Positions 23,965 to 32,207 are shown, counted from the stretch's first letter. The stretch: 64,000 nt of DNA from Modestobacter muralis (GCF_010682105.1 NZ_JAAGWH010000013.1:496001-560000), one strand, 5' to 3'. The notes: generated by a model from the sequence alone, not told the origin. Translations and numbers: made by a program.

Positions 23965-25068
23965 ATGACCCGCGTGGTGTTCGCGCCGGACTCCTTCAAG
24001 GGCACCCTGGGCGCCGCCGAGGCCGCCGACGCCCTGGCCGCCGGCTGGCGCCGGGTCCGCCCGGACGACGAGCTGCTCACCCTCCCGCTGGCCGACGGCG
24101 GCGAGGGCACCCTGGAGGCGCTGGGCCACGACGTCCCCCGCAGCGCCTGGCGCACCCAGCCGGTGACCGGCCCCGACGGCCGCCCGGTGGACGCCGCCTG
24201 GCTGCTGTTGCCCGACGGGACGGCGGTGGTGGAGATGGCCCGGGCCGCGGGCCTCCCGCTGCTGGCCGAGCTCGACCCGCTGGGCGCCACCACCCGGGGG
24301 CTGGGGGAGCTGCTCGCCGCGGTCGTCGCCGACCCGGCCGTGCACCGGGTGCTGCTCACCCTGGGCGGCTCGTGCACCACCGACGGGGGCACCGGCGCCC
24401 TCGCGGCGCTGGGCGCCCGCTTCCTGGACGACGCCGGCGCCGACCTGCCGCCCGGCGGCGCCGCGCTGGCCCGGCTGGAGCGCGTGGACCTGACCGGCCT
24501 GGTGCCCCCGCCGCCCGGCGGGGTGCAGTGCCTGGTCGACGTCACCGCCCCGCTGCTCGGCCCGCTCGGTGCGGCCGGCCAGTTCGGGCCGCAGAAGGGC
24601 GCGTCGCCGGCGCAGGTCGTCCAGCTGGACGCCGCGCTCACCCGGCTGGCCGACGTCCTGGGCGGGGACCGGGAGGCGCCGGGGGCCGGCGCGGCCGGCG
24701 GGACCGCCTACGGCTTCGCGACCTGCTGGGGAGCGGGCTCGGTCAGCGGCGCCCGGGCGGTCGCCGGGGCCGCCGGCCTGGACGCGGCGCTGCGGGGTGC
24801 CGCCCTGGTGGTGACCGGGGAGGGCCAGTTCGACGCCCAGTCGCTGCGCGGCAAGGTCGTCGGGCACCTGGTCGAGCGGGCAGGGGCCGCCGGGGTACCG
24901 GTGACCGTCGTCGCCGGCCGGGTGGCGGCCGACGGCACGCTGCCGGTCGCCCGGGCGCTGTCGCTCACCGACCTGGCCGGGTCCGGGGCCGCGGCGATGG
25001 CCGACCCGGCCCGCTGGCTCACCGCCGCAGGCGACCGGCTGGCCCGGGAACAGTCCGTCCCCATGTGA
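23965..25068 (+). CDS. glxK: Glycerate 2-kinase (GlxK/GarK family)
   Basis: Phosphorylates D-glycerate, feeding glyoxylate or serine-derived carbon into glycolysis. The 367-residue protein begins M-T-R-V-V-F-A-P-D-S-F-K-G-T-L, and shows L-A-D-G-G-E-G-T, L-G-G-S-C-T-T-D-G-G-T-G near residue 132 and F-G-P-Q-K-G-A near 210, all typical of class II glycerate kinases. ATG at 23965 lies 6 bases after CAGGCT, without a Shine-Dalgarno site. Divergent from the rhodopsin gene with 78 bases between starts. Confidence 0.93.
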   Translation: MTRVVFAPDSFKGTLGAAEAADALAAGWRRVRPDDELLTLPLADGGEGTLEALGHDVPRSAWRTQPVTGPDGRPVDAAWLLLPDGTAVVEMARAAGLPLLAELDPLGATTRGLGELLAAVVADPAVHRVLLTLGGSCTTDGGTGALAALGARFLDDAGADLPPGGAALARLERVDLTGLVPPPPGGVQCLVDVTAPLLGPLGAAGQFGPQKGASPAQVVQLDAALTRLADVLGGDREAPGAGAAGGTAYGFATCWGAGSVSGARAVAGAAGLDAALRGAALVVTGEGQFDAQSLRGKVVGHLVERAGAAGVPVTVVAGRVAADGTLPVARALSLTDLAGSGAAAMADPARWLTAAGDRLAREQSVPM

Positions 25069-25215
25069 CGTTGGGGACTCCTGCGACCATCAGCGCGTCC
25101 GCATGTGTACGACGGCCCGTCCGGGGGCATCCCCCCGCTCAGTGTGTCCAGTCCGCCAGCGCCGGACGGCTGGGGCAGCACCGGAGGAGCAGGCAGTGAC
25201 GAGGGGACGGCGCAC

Positions 25216-26913
25216 GTGACGGAGCCCATGAGGAAGGTCCTCGGGAACCGCTACGAGCTGCACACGCTGCTCGCGGCCGGGGGCATGGGTCAGGTCTGGA
25301 GCGCCCAGGACCAGCTGCTCGGCCGGCCCGTCGCGGTGAAGGTCCTGCGCAGCGAGTACACCGGCGACGAGGTCTTCCTCGCCCGGTTCCGCTCCGAGGC
25401 CCAGCACGCCGCCGCCCTCAGCCACCCCAACATCGCCGCCGTGTACGACTACGGCGAGGAACCCGCGGTCGACGGCTCCGACGAGCACCTGGCCTACCTG
25501 GTCATGGAGCTGGTCGAGGGTGAGTCGCTGTCGGTCCAGCTGGCCCGCGTCGGCAAGCTGAGCCCCGACCGCACCGTCGACGTCCTGCGCCAGACCGCTG
25601 CCGCCCTCGCGGCCGCCCACGAGGCCGGCGTGGTGCACCGCGACGTCAAGCCGGGCAACGTGCTGGTCCGCCCGGACGGCGTCGTCAAGATCACCGACTT
25701 CGGCATCGCCTGGTCGGCGGGCAGCGTGCCGCTGACCAAGACCGGTCAGGTCGTCGGCACCGCCTCCTACCTCTCCCCGGAGCAGGCCGCCGGGGCGCAC
25801 GCCACCGCCGCCAGCGACGTCTACTCCCTGGGCATGGTCGGCTACGAGTGCCTGACCGGCCGGCGGGCCTTCGACGGCGACAACTCGGTCACCATCGCGC
25901 TGCGGCACCTGCGCGACCAGCCCGAGCCGCTGCCCGAGGACGTCCCGGCCGGCATCCGCACCCTGGTCGAGCGGGCCATCGTCAAGGACCCGGCGCAGCG
26001 CTACCCCGACGGCGCGGCCGTGGTCGCGGCCGTCGACGAGGTCCTCGCCGGCCGTCAGCTCCCGCCGGTGCAGCGCACCGACACCCAGAGCTTCTGGCTG
26101 CTGCCCGACGCCGCCGCCTACACCGGCGCCTCCACCGCGCGCGCCGCGGCCACGCGGTCCGGCGGCAGCCGCCTGGGCCGGCTGCTGGTCCCGGTGCTGG
26201 CGCTGCTGGTCGGCGCCGGGATGGCCACGGCCGTCCTGCAGACCGTCAGCCCGGGCGGCGGGACGACCGCCACGGCCGCTGCGATCGGCGCCGGCGCGCC
26301 CGGGCCGGCCGCCCCCACCTCCGCGTCGGTCGACGTCGTGGCCGCCGACTACCTCGGCCGTCCCCTCGCCGCCGTGCAGGCCCAGCTGGAGGGCCTCGGC
26401 CTGCTGGTCCAGCTCGAGGAGGTCGTGACCGGCGACGCCGAGCCCGGCACCGTCGTCGACGTCGCCGCACTGGCCGACGGCACGACCGTGGTCGTGAGCT
26501 ACGCCGTCGCCCCGGAGACCGTCGCCGCCCCGACGTCGGCCACCCCGCGCCGGTCCGCCGCGGTGGTCCAGCGCCCGGTCGAGACCCCGGCGGCCGCGCC
26601 GACCACCGCCGCGCCCACCCCCGCCCCGTCGTCGACGGCCCCGCAGCCTGCCACCCCGTCGCCGACCCCGACGACGAGCGCTCCGGCCGACGAGACCACC
26701 GAGCCCGCCGAGGAGACGACGCCGGCGGAGACCACGCCGGTCGAGACGCCCGCGCCCACCGGCAGCACCGTGACCCCGACCGACCCCGGCACGACCGAGC
26801 CGGCTCCCGGCAGCACGACCCCGGCGCCGACCACCGGCGTCCAGGACGAAGGCAGCGGCAACGGCAAGGGCAAGGCGCCCAAGGACGACGGGCAGGTCAC
26901 CGCCCAGGGCTGA
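25216..26913 (+). CDS. PASTA-type Ser/Thr protein kinase
   Basis: Membrane receptor kinase of the PknB family, separate from the pknAB pair expected left of the window. GTG at 25216 follows GAGGGGACG. Kinase domain at about 8-275: glycine loop A-A-G-G-M-G-Q-V-W, V-A-V-K-V-L lysine, H-R-D-V-K-P-G-N near 141 and D-F-G near 161. One membrane helix at about 322-345, one PASTA repeat (about 370-433), and a long Pro/Thr/Ala/Glu-rich tail ending in Gly/Lys repeats. A single PASTA repeat is fewer than the three to four usual in PknB; it may sense muropeptides weakly or another signal. 565 residues. Confidence 0.92.
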   Translation: MTEPMRKVLGNRYELHTLLAAGGMGQVWSAQDQLLGRPVAVKVLRSEYTGDEVFLARFRSEAQHAAALSHPNIAAVYDYGEEPAVDGSDEHLAYLVMELVEGESLSVQLARVGKLSPDRTVDVLRQTAAALAAAHEAGVVHRDVKPGNVLVRPDGVVKITDFGIAWSAGSVPLTKTGQVVGTASYLSPEQAAGAHATAASDVYSLGMVGYECLTGRRAFDGDNSVTIALRHLRDQPEPLPEDVPAGIRTLVERAIVKDPAQRYPDGAAVVAAVDEVLAGRQLPPVQRTDTQSFWLLPDAAAYTGASTARAAATRSGGSRLGRLLVPVLALLVGAGMATAVLQTVSPGGGTTATAAAIGAGAPGPAAPTSASVDVVAADYLGRPLAAVQAQLEGLGLLVQLEEVVTGDAEPGTVVDVAALADGTTVVVSYAVAPETVAAPTSATPRRSAAVVQRPVETPAAAPTTAAPTPAPSSTAPQPATPSPTPTTSAPADETTEPAEETTPAETTPVETPAPTGSTVTPTDPGTTEPAPGSTTPAPTTGVQDEGSGNGKGKAPKDDGQVTAQG

Positions 26914-26916
26914 CGG

Positions 26917-27243
26917 TCAGCCGCGGGCCCTCCGCGCCGGGAGCACCCGGCGCCCGGCGGCCCGGCCGCCCAGCACCAGGCAGACCCCGGCCGCGGCGAG
27001 CGCCACGCGGCCCGGCTGCGCCGTGAGCCCGCCCAGCAGCACACCGAGGACCACCGCGCCCAGTGCCGCGGTGAGCAGCTGGTCCCGTCCGCTCCGCAGT
27101 CCGACCACGACCAGGGTCACGGCAGCGACGACCGCCACCCGCGCGGGGACGTCGGCGCCGGTCAGCGGGCCGTCCCAGCGCAGGCCCAGCGACGCGGCGG
27201 CCAGCACCGCCCCCGTGGCCAGCCAGCCGCGGCCCGCGGTCAC
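26917..27243 (-). CDS. Small membrane protein
   Basis: A 108-residue hydrophobic protein with about four short helices and an arginine-rich C-terminus. The GTG at 27243 overlaps the stop of the upstream membrane gene as GTGA, so the two are coupled. No family recognised. It ends 4 bases from the convergent PASTA kinase stop, leaving no room for a terminator in between. Confidence 0.6.
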   Translation of the reverse strand: MTAGRGWLATGAVLAAASLGLRWDGPLTGADVPARVAVVAAVTLVVVGLRSGRDQLLTAALGAVVLGVLLGGLTAQPGRVALAAAGVCLVLGGRAAGRRVLPARRARG

Positions 27244-28004
27244 TCCGTACGTCCGGGCGCCAGCCACACCGCGCAGGCCGCGGCGGCGAGGGCGGCGGTC
27301 AGCCAGAACCCGCGGTCGCTGACCACGAGCGGGAGCCCGACGAGCACCCAGAAGGCGCCCAGCGCCGCGACGCCCCCGGCACCCACCTGCCAGGCCGTGC
27401 GCGCGGGCAGGCCGCGGCCCAGCAGCCCGACCACCAGCGGCACCAGGGTCACGAGGACGGCGAGCGTGGCGAACGTCGACCAGGTGGGCACCGCGGCCCA
27501 CAGCGAGCGGGTCCCGTCCTCGAGCACCAGCCCGGCCTGCAGCAGCGCCAGCGCCAGCGCGCCCAGGCCCAGGGCGACCAGGACCCGGCGGCCCCGGCCA
27601 CCGGCCGCGCGCCGCACGCCGGCCAGCCGCTCGCCGGCCCGGTGCGCGGCGCCCGGTCCGGCGGCGGGCTCGTTCCCGGCCGGCGCGGTGACCGGGTTGG
27701 TCTGCGGGTGCGGCTCGGAGGTGGCGACCGGTGCGGTCAGCGGCCCGGGCACCGGCGGCGGGGAGTGCAGGCCCGCGGGGTCGGCGGCCGGCTCGTCGCG
27801 GACGGCGGGGAACTGGGCGGTGCGAAAGGGCTCCGCCGGCGGCTCGGGCGCGGCGTGCTGCTGGTGGCCCGGTGGCACGAGGATCGACTGCGTGCGCGGG
27901 CCCGGCGCCGGCGGCGGGGCGCCCGGCAGGTCGCCGGCGGACGCCGCCGTGCTCCCGGCGGTGTGCGGCTGGGGCTCCGGGATCGGCGGGTGCGGCTGGC
28001 TCAT
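27240..28004 (-). CDS. Proline-rich membrane protein of unknown function
   Basis: 254 residues. N-terminal half (about 1-125) is Pro/Ala/Gly/His-rich and probably disordered; the C-terminal half has four or five membrane helices from about residue 135. ATG at 28004 follows GAGGAGGTCCG, a strong ribosome site. Forms an overlapping pair with the small membrane gene downstream. No motif allows a functional call; the cytoplasmic disordered head is a plausible kinase target but this is only inference from the neighbouring PASTA kinase. Confidence 0.65.
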   Translation of the reverse strand: MSQPHPPIPEPQPHTAGSTAASAGDLPGAPPPAPGPRTQSILVPPGHQQHAAPEPPAEPFRTAQFPAVRDEPAADPAGLHSPPPVPGPLTAPVATSEPHPQTNPVTAPAGNEPAAGPGAAHRAGERLAGVRRAAGGRGRRVLVALGLGALALALLQAGLVLEDGTRSLWAAVPTWSTFATLAVLVTLVPLVVGLLGRGLPARTAWQVGAGGVAALGAFWVLVGLPLVVSDRGFWLTAALAAAACAVWLAPGRTE

Positions 28005-28171
28005 CGGACCTCCTCGGGAGGCGCCGGGCGCGCCGGCGGCCCCGGTCCCCACCGGTGCGGAGAGCTGGACGGGGCGGGAGTCACCGTAACCGCGGGCACC
28101 GCGGCCGGGCGGCCTCCCGCGCCGACCGGGGCCACCCTGCCCGGCCGCCGCCGCGCGCCTAGGGTCGGTGC

Positions 28172-29455
28172 GTGGCAGCGCGCGCAGGCATCGTGGTGAC
28201 CGGCACCGAGGTGCTCACCGGCCGGGTGGCCGACCGCAACGGGCCGTGGCTGGCCGAGGCGCTCCGGGGCATCGGGGTCGACGTCGGCTCGGTGGTGGTG
28301 GTCGGTGACCGGCCCGACGACCTCACGGCCGCGCTGGGCTTCCTGGCCGGCAGCGGGGTCGACCTGGTGCTCACCACCGGTGGCCTGGGGCCCACCGCCG
28401 ACGACCTCACCGCCGCGGTGGTCGGGGACTTCCAGGGCCGCCCCTCGGTGCTGGACCCGGAGCTCGAGCAGCGGATCGCCGACGTGGTGGCCCGGCTCAG
28501 CGCCCGCCGCGGCTGGCACACCGACCCGGCCGCCACCGCTGCCGGCACGGCGAAGCAGGCGATGGTGCCCGCGGGGGCCACCGTCGTGGAACCGGTGGGC
28601 ACCGCGCCCGGGCTCGTCGTCCCGGTCGCCGACGGGCGCAGCGGGCCGCCGGTGCTCGTGCTGCCCGGCCCGCCGTCGGAGCTGCAGGGGATGTGGCCGG
28701 CCGCGCTGGCCACCGACCTGGTCCGCCGCGCCCTCGCCGGGGCCGCCGAGCTGCGCCAGTCGACGCTGCGGCTGTGGGGCACCCCGGAGTCCGAGCTGGC
28801 CGCCACCCTCCGCCGGGTCGACGACGAGCTCGCCGGCCTGGAGGTCACCACCTGCCTGCGGGACGGCGAGCTGGAGATCGTCACCCGTTACGACCCGGAC
28901 GCCGCCCTCGCGTACGCGCGGCTCCGCCGGGCCGTCGACGAGGACTTCGGCGCGACCCTCTACAGCGACGGCCCGACCCTCGACGAGCTGGTGACCGCCG
29001 CGCTGGCCGACGCCGGCTGGCGCGTGGCGGTGGGCGACTCGTGCACCGCCGGCCTGGTCACCGCCCGGCTCACCGAGCCGGCTGGCGCCTCGGCCTGGCT
29101 GCTGGGCGGGGTGGCGGCCTACGCGAACAGCGCCAAGGAGCAGCTGCTCGACGTCCCCGCGGAGCTGATCGCCGCGCACGGCGCGGTCAGCCCCGAGGTC
29201 GCGCGGGCGATGGCCGAGGGGGCGCGGCACCGGTTCGGCGCCGACGTGGGGATCGGCGTCACCGGCATCGCCGGGCCGGGCGGCGGCACGCCGGACAAGC
29301 CCGTGGGCACCGTGCACCTGGCCGTCGTCGCGCCGGAGCAGGTGCTCACCCGGTCCGTCGTCCTCCGGGGTGGGCGGGACGCCGTCCGGCAGCGGACGAC
29401 GACCCTGGTGCTGCACCTGCTGCGCGAGCTGCTGCTGGGCGGGCCGCCGGCGTGA
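28172..29455 (+). CDS. cinA: CinA-family protein (competence/damage-inducible, NMN amidohydrolase-like)
   Basis: Two-domain protein of 427 residues. N-terminal MoCF-like domain with T-T-G-G-L-G-P-T-A-D-D near residue 70, linked to pyridine nucleotide pyrophosphatase activity in homologues; C-terminal CinA domain (about 265-420) with G-D-S-C-T-A-G-L near 289 and T-G-I-A-G-P-G-G-G-T near 365, the NMN deamidase fold. Likely recycles nicotinamide nucleotides. GTG at 28172 follows TAGGGT (28160-28165) by exactly 6 bases with no Shine-Dalgarno site, so the transcript is probably leaderless. Confidence 0.93.
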   Translation: MAARAGIVVTGTEVLTGRVADRNGPWLAEALRGIGVDVGSVVVVGDRPDDLTAALGFLAGSGVDLVLTTGGLGPTADDLTAAVVGDFQGRPSVLDPELEQRIADVVARLSARRGWHTDPAATAAGTAKQAMVPAGATVVEPVGTAPGLVVPVADGRSGPPVLVLPGPPSELQGMWPAALATDLVRRALAGAAELRQSTLRLWGTPESELAATLRRVDDELAGLEVTTCLRDGELEIVTRYDPDAALAYARLRRAVDEDFGATLYSDGPTLDELVTAALADAGWRVAVGDSCTAGLVTARLTEPAGASAWLLGGVAAYANSAKEQLLDVPAELIAAHGAVSPEVARAMAEGARHRFGADVGIGVTGIAGPGGGTPDKPVGTVHLAVVAPEQVLTRSVVLRGGRDAVRQRTTTLVLHLLRELLLGGPPA

Positions 29456-29464
29456 CCGCCCGGG

Positions 29465-29478
29465 GTTCCACGTGGAAC
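29465..29478. promoter_or_regulatory. parS-like palindrome, copy 2
   Basis: Perfect GTTCCACGTGGAAC palindrome in the short gap between cinA and the SRPBCC gene. Identical to copies at 5878 and 53651; the spacings are 23.6 and 24.2 kb. Confidence 0.6.
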
Positions 29479-29498
29479 GACCGGGGCACTGGCCGGAG

Positions 29499-29888
29499 GT
29501 GACCACGCTGACCCTGCACGCCACCGGCCCCGTCGACCCCGCGGAGGCCTGGAGCCGGTACCTGCACCCCGCCCGCTGGTCGAGCTGGTCGCCCTACATC
29601 ACCGGCGCGGACACCGACGCGCTGACGATCTCGCAGGGCGTCACCGGCCGCGTGCGCGGCCCGGTCGGCGTCTCGGTGCCCTTCCTGGTCGACGAGGTCG
29701 ACGCCGCCACCCGCAGCTGGCGGTGGACGGTGCAGGTGGGCCCGGCCCGGCTCACCCTGCTGCACTGGGTCGCCTCCGGCCCGGACGGCGGGACCACGAC
29801 GGGCCTGCGGGTGCGCGGGCCGCTGCCGCTGGTGGTCGGCTACGCACCGGCGGCGCTGGCGGCCCTGAACGGGCTGGTGCGCGCCTGA
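29499..29888 (+). CDS. SRPBCC-fold protein
   Basis: A 129-residue START/SRPBCC-type ligand-binding protein: begins T-L-T-L-H-A-T-G-P-V-D-P-A-E-A-W, with W-S-x-W-S-P-Y and W-R-W-T-V-Q-V typical of polyketide cyclase/dehydrase-like proteins. Ligand unknown. GTG at 29499 has GGCCGGAG immediately upstream. It follows cinA by 43 bases, with the parS-like site in between. Confidence 0.7.
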   Translation: MTTLTLHATGPVDPAEAWSRYLHPARWSSWSPYITGADTDALTISQGVTGRVRGPVGVSVPFLVDEVDAATRSWRWTVQVGPARLTLLHWVASGPDGGTTTGLRVRGPLPLVVGYAPAALAALNGLVRA

Positions 29889-29926
29889 GCGCGGCCCCGT
29901 CGGAGCGGCCTCGTACCGTGCGCCCT

Positions 29927-29962
29927 GTGAGTGGACAGTCCTCGTCCGGTGGGCCCTCGTGA
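29927..29962 (+). CDS. Eleven-codon leader ORF upstream of NYN gene
   Basis: A GTG lies 7 bases after TACCGT (29914-29919) and opens an 11-codon frame (V-S-G-Q-S-S-S-G-G-P-S) whose TGA overlaps a GTG at 29959 that is in frame with the NYN protein. It mirrors the leader at 47751 in length, spacing to the hexamer and four-base stop/start overlap. Confidence 0.35.
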   Translation: MSGQSSSGGPS

Positions 29963-30014
29963 CCCCGCGCGTCCGCCGCCGGGCCACCGCCCCGGCGGGC
30001 ACCCCGGTGGCACC

Positions 30015-30050
30015 GACCCGCCCGCCGACCCGCCCGCCGACCCGCCCGCC
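30015..30050 (+). repeat. Three tandem copies of a 12-bp repeat
   Basis: GACCCGCCCGCC occurs three times head to tail, upstream of the NYN gene. If translation starts at 29959 it would encode a T-R-P-P repeat; otherwise it is untranslated. Confidence 0.8.
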
Positions 30051-30087
30051 GGTCCGTACCGGGGGCGAGGACCGGCACACTGGGCGG

Positions 30088-30774
30088 GTGACCGAGAGCC
30101 TCGTCGAAGAGACCGGATCGGCCGACGGGTACGACCAGCCCGCCCTGGACGGCGCCCGGCCGCCGCTGGACCTGCTGGTCTGGGACGCGCCCAACATCGA
30201 CATGACGCTGTCCAACGTCATCGGTGCCCGGCCGACCGCAGCGTCCCGTCCGCGCTTCGACGCGATCGCCGCCTGGTTCGTCGACGGCGCCTCCGAGCCG
30301 CAGACGGAGGTCGAGGCCGCGGTCTTCGCCAACGTGCCGCCGCAGCACGCCGCGTCGCTGCAGCGCTGGGTGGAGGCGCTGCGCAGCTTCGGGTACGGGG
30401 TCTTCGCGCGCCCGAAGCTGCAGCCCGACGACGACATCGACCAGTCGATGCTCGACCACATCAGCGTCCGCGCGCACAGCCACCTGCTGCGCCGCCTCGT
30501 CGTGTTCTCCGGCGACGGCCGCAACTTCGCCGAGCCGCTCGAGGACCTCGCCCGCTCGGGAACCGAGGTCGTCGTCGTCGCCTTCAGCGAGGTGGCCGGC
30601 TACGCGATCAGCTCGGAGCTGCTGCGCTTCATCGACATCGAGGACGTGCCCGGCGCGTTCGCCGCGCCGCTGGACCGCGTCCGGCTCGACGCCCTGCCCG
30701 TCGACGGTGCCTGGCTCAAGCCCACCAAGAGCCTGCGCGACGCCGCCAGCGCCTTCACCGCCCGCCGGAGCTGA
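30088..30774 (+). CDS. NYN-domain (PIN-like) ribonuclease-type protein
   Basis: A 228-residue protein with the NYN/PIN-like fold: L-V-W-D-A-P-N-I-D-M near residue 32 carries the first acidic metal ligand, D-D-D-I-D-Q near 115 and F-S-G-D-G-R-N-F near 142 the others. Probably a metal-dependent RNase involved in RNA processing; target unknown. GTG at 30088 is 6 bases after CACACT (30076-30081). An in-frame GTG at 29959 would add a Pro/Arg-rich extension of 43 residues including the 12-bp repeats. Ends at a structured repeat. Confidence 0.82.
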   Translation: MTESLVEETGSADGYDQPALDGARPPLDLLVWDAPNIDMTLSNVIGARPTAASRPRFDAIAAWFVDGASEPQTEVEAAVFANVPPQHAASLQRWVEALRSFGYGVFARPKLQPDDDIDQSMLDHISVRAHSHLLRRLVVFSGDGRNFAEPLEDLARSGTEVVVVAFSEVAGYAISSELLRFIDIEDVPGAFAAPLDRVRLDALPVDGAWLKPTKSLRDAASAFTARRS

Positions 30775-30854
30775 CGAAGGACCCCCTTGCCCCCCACCAC
30801 GAGCAAGCTCGCGGCGGGGCCCTGCAAGGGGGCCGGGGGCAAGGGGGTCCTTCG
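30775..30854. repeat. Structured dispersed repeat, copy A (also a bidirectional terminator)
   Basis: A perfect 20-bp inverted repeat (30775-30794 with 30835-30854) encloses a core. The 59-base segment 30776-30834 is 54/59 identical to copy B inside thiG (46198-46256, reverse strand). It fills the gap between the convergent NYN and PRC-barrel genes. The shared core reads CCCCCCACCAC then GCTCGC, GCGGG and CTGCAAGGGGGCC. Confidence 0.8.
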
Positions 30855-30855
30855 A

Positions 30856-31203
30856 CTAGCGGCGGGCGAGGCGGCGGACGCCGGGGGTGTAGGCGAAGCC
30901 GTAGTAGCTGAAGACGTCGGGCTCGGACTCGGCGGGCAGCTCCCCGTCGGTGTCGATCGACGGGGCGTTCTTCGCCAGGTCCTTGCTCACCTGGACCGTG
31001 ATGTGGTCGGGGGCGACCGTGGCGTCGGTCAGCGGCACGAAGGTCAGCTTGTGCCGGCCGATGAAGCCGGTGACCACGGCGGCGAAGAACGGCTGGTCGG
31101 TGGTCGTGTCCACGTAGACCGACTCCAGGGTGCCGATCTTGGCGCCGGTGGGGTCGACGACGTTGAGGGTGCGCCAGTCACGGATGTTCTCGGCCGGGAA
31201 CAC
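30856..31203 (-). CDS. PRC-barrel domain protein
   Basis: A 115-residue PRC-barrel protein: A-E-N-I-R-D-W-R-T-L-N-V-V-D-P-x-G-x-K-I-G-T-L-E-S-V-Y-V-D is the hallmark N-terminal barrel. Relatives bind RNA (RimM-like) or reaction-centre proteins; stand-alone actinobacterial forms are often stress-associated, without defined roles. GTG at 31203 follows GAAGGAGACCCT; the longer upstream frame lacks a ribosome site. Terminates in the copy A repeat. Confidence 0.82.
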   Translation of the reverse strand: MFPAENIRDWRTLNVVDPTGAKIGTLESVYVDTTTDQPFFAAVVTGFIGRHKLTFVPLTDATVAPDHITVQVSKDLAKNAPSIDTDGELPAESEPDVFSYYGFAYTPGVRRLARR

Positions 31204-31343
31204 AGGGTCTCCTTCGATCGCGGGCAACTCCTCCGGTCTGCCCATCCCCGGCAGCGATCAACCCCCCCAGGCCGCTGACCTGGGAATCCGGTACCCCCAG
31301 GGGGTGTTCCACCTGGTGAGGACAGGACAACGAGGAGGACGCC

Positions 31344-31610
31344 GTGAAGGGTGACCGCGTGGAGGTCGTCGTCGATGCAGGCGGCAGCGTGCGCACGTAC
31401 GACATCGAGGCGACCCGGGCCGGCCGCCGGGTGGAGACCACCCACGGTCGCGGGGTGGTGGAGGTCGCCGAGGTGACCCGGGGCGGCACCACGGTGCGCA
31501 CCGCCCGGTTCATGTCCGGCCGGGTGCTGGCCCTGGTCGAGCACCCCGCGCCCCGCCCCGGCGCCGAGGACGACGACGCACCGGTGACGCGGCTCCGCGC
31601 GACGGCCTGA
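31344..31610 (+). CDS. Small hypothetical protein
   Basis: An 88-residue, mostly beta-strand protein without recognised family. GTG at 31344 has a strong GAGGAGGACGCC upstream. It contains V-R-T-Y-D-I-E-A-T-R-A-G-R-R-V-E-T and an acidic C-terminal stretch E-D-D-D. Divergent from the PRC-barrel gene with about 140 bases between starts. Its stop is two bases from the copy C repeat, which probably terminates it. Confidence 0.65.
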   Translation: MKGDRVEVVVDAGGSVRTYDIEATRAGRRVETTHGRGVVEVAEVTRGGTTVRTARFMSGRVLALVEHPAPRPGAEDDDAPVTRLRATA

Positions 31611-31612
31611 AC

Positions 31613-31668
31613 GGCCCTCGTGCCCCCCATCACCCGCTCCGCTCGTGGCGGGCTCCTGGGCGAGGGCC
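31613..31668 (+). repeat. Structured dispersed repeat, copy C
   Basis: A 56-base element with 8-bp arms GGCCCTCG (31613-31620) and CGAGGGCC (31661-31668) around the family core (CCCCCCATCAC, GCTCGTGGCGGG). The arms differ from copies A and B but still pair, so pairing rather than sequence is kept. Confidence 0.65.
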
Positions 31669-31730
31669 GATCGGGCCCGCTGGACGGGGACCCGGCTGGG
31701 CCGCGGCCCGGGGGTCGGCGGCCGGAGCTG

Positions 31731-32207
31731 GTGGTGATGGTCGGGCTGCAGGCATCCGGGAAGTCGACGTGGGTGGCCGGTCACCTGGCCGGCACCCACG
31801 CCGTGGTAAGCAAGGACCACTGGCCGCGGGCCCGGCACCGTGAGGCGCGGCAGCAGCGGGTGGTCGCAGCGCTCCTGGCCGTGGGGCGCAGCGTCGTCGT
31901 GGACAACACCTCGCCCTCGGTCGCCGAGCGCGCCCCGCTGATCGCGCTCGCAGAAGCGGCCGGCGTCCCGGCGCGGGCGGTGTTCCTCGACGTCCCCCTG
32001 GCGACCTGCCGCGAGCGCAACGACGCCCGTACCGGCCCGGCCCGCGTGCCCCTGGTCGGGCTGCACAGCGCCGCGGGTCGGCTGGTCGCCCCGACGACCG
32101 CCGAGGGCTTCACCGAGGTGACGGTCGTCCGCCCGGAGTCGACCCCCTCGCAGGCTCCCGCCGCGAGCGGGTCAGTGGTGGGGGACGAGGGTCAGGCCCC
32201 CTCGTAG
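31731..32207 (+). CDS. P-loop AAA/polynucleotide-kinase-like protein
   Basis: Small P-loop kinase of the Pnkp/zeta-like AAA_33 type: V-M-V-G-L-Q-A-S-G-K-S-T is the Walker A, followed by S-K-D-H-W-P-R, V-V-V-D-N-T-S-P-S near residue 60 (D-N-T lid block) and R-x-R-N-D-A-R-T. Substrate unknown. GTG at 31731 gives 158 residues; the frame is open upstream to a GTG at 31620 inside repeat C, but that stretch reads as repeat, not protein. The last 22 codons are encoded by repeat D2, and the stop codon lies in D1, so the original C-terminus was probably replaced. Confidence 0.75.
   Translation: MVMVGLQASGKSTWVAGHLAGTHAVVSKDHWPRARHREARQQRVVAALLAVGRSVVVDNTSPSVAERAPLIALAEAAGVPARAVFLDVPLATCRERNDARTGPARVPLVGLHSAAGRLVAPTTAEGFTEVTVVRPESTPSQAPAASGSVVGDEGQAPS
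32141..32193 (-). repeat. Structured dispersed repeat, copy D2
   Basis: On the minus strand it reads GACCCTCG, CCCCCACCACTGACC, GCTCGCGGCGGG, then CGAGGGGGTC, matching the core of copies A-C, with partly complementary ends. It overlaps the 3' end of the kinase gene and abuts D1 in tandem. Confidence 0.65.

Noticed and set aside
23887-24867. Upstream extension of the rhodopsin frame by more than 300 codons
   Set aside because: It lies antisense to glycerate kinase and looks nothing like a rhodopsin extension; helix A begins soon after the GTG at 23886.
30015-30050. Tandem 12-mers considered as an origin iteron or CRISPR
   Set aside because: Three short GC-only units with no spacers, no AT-rich region and no replication gene nearby.
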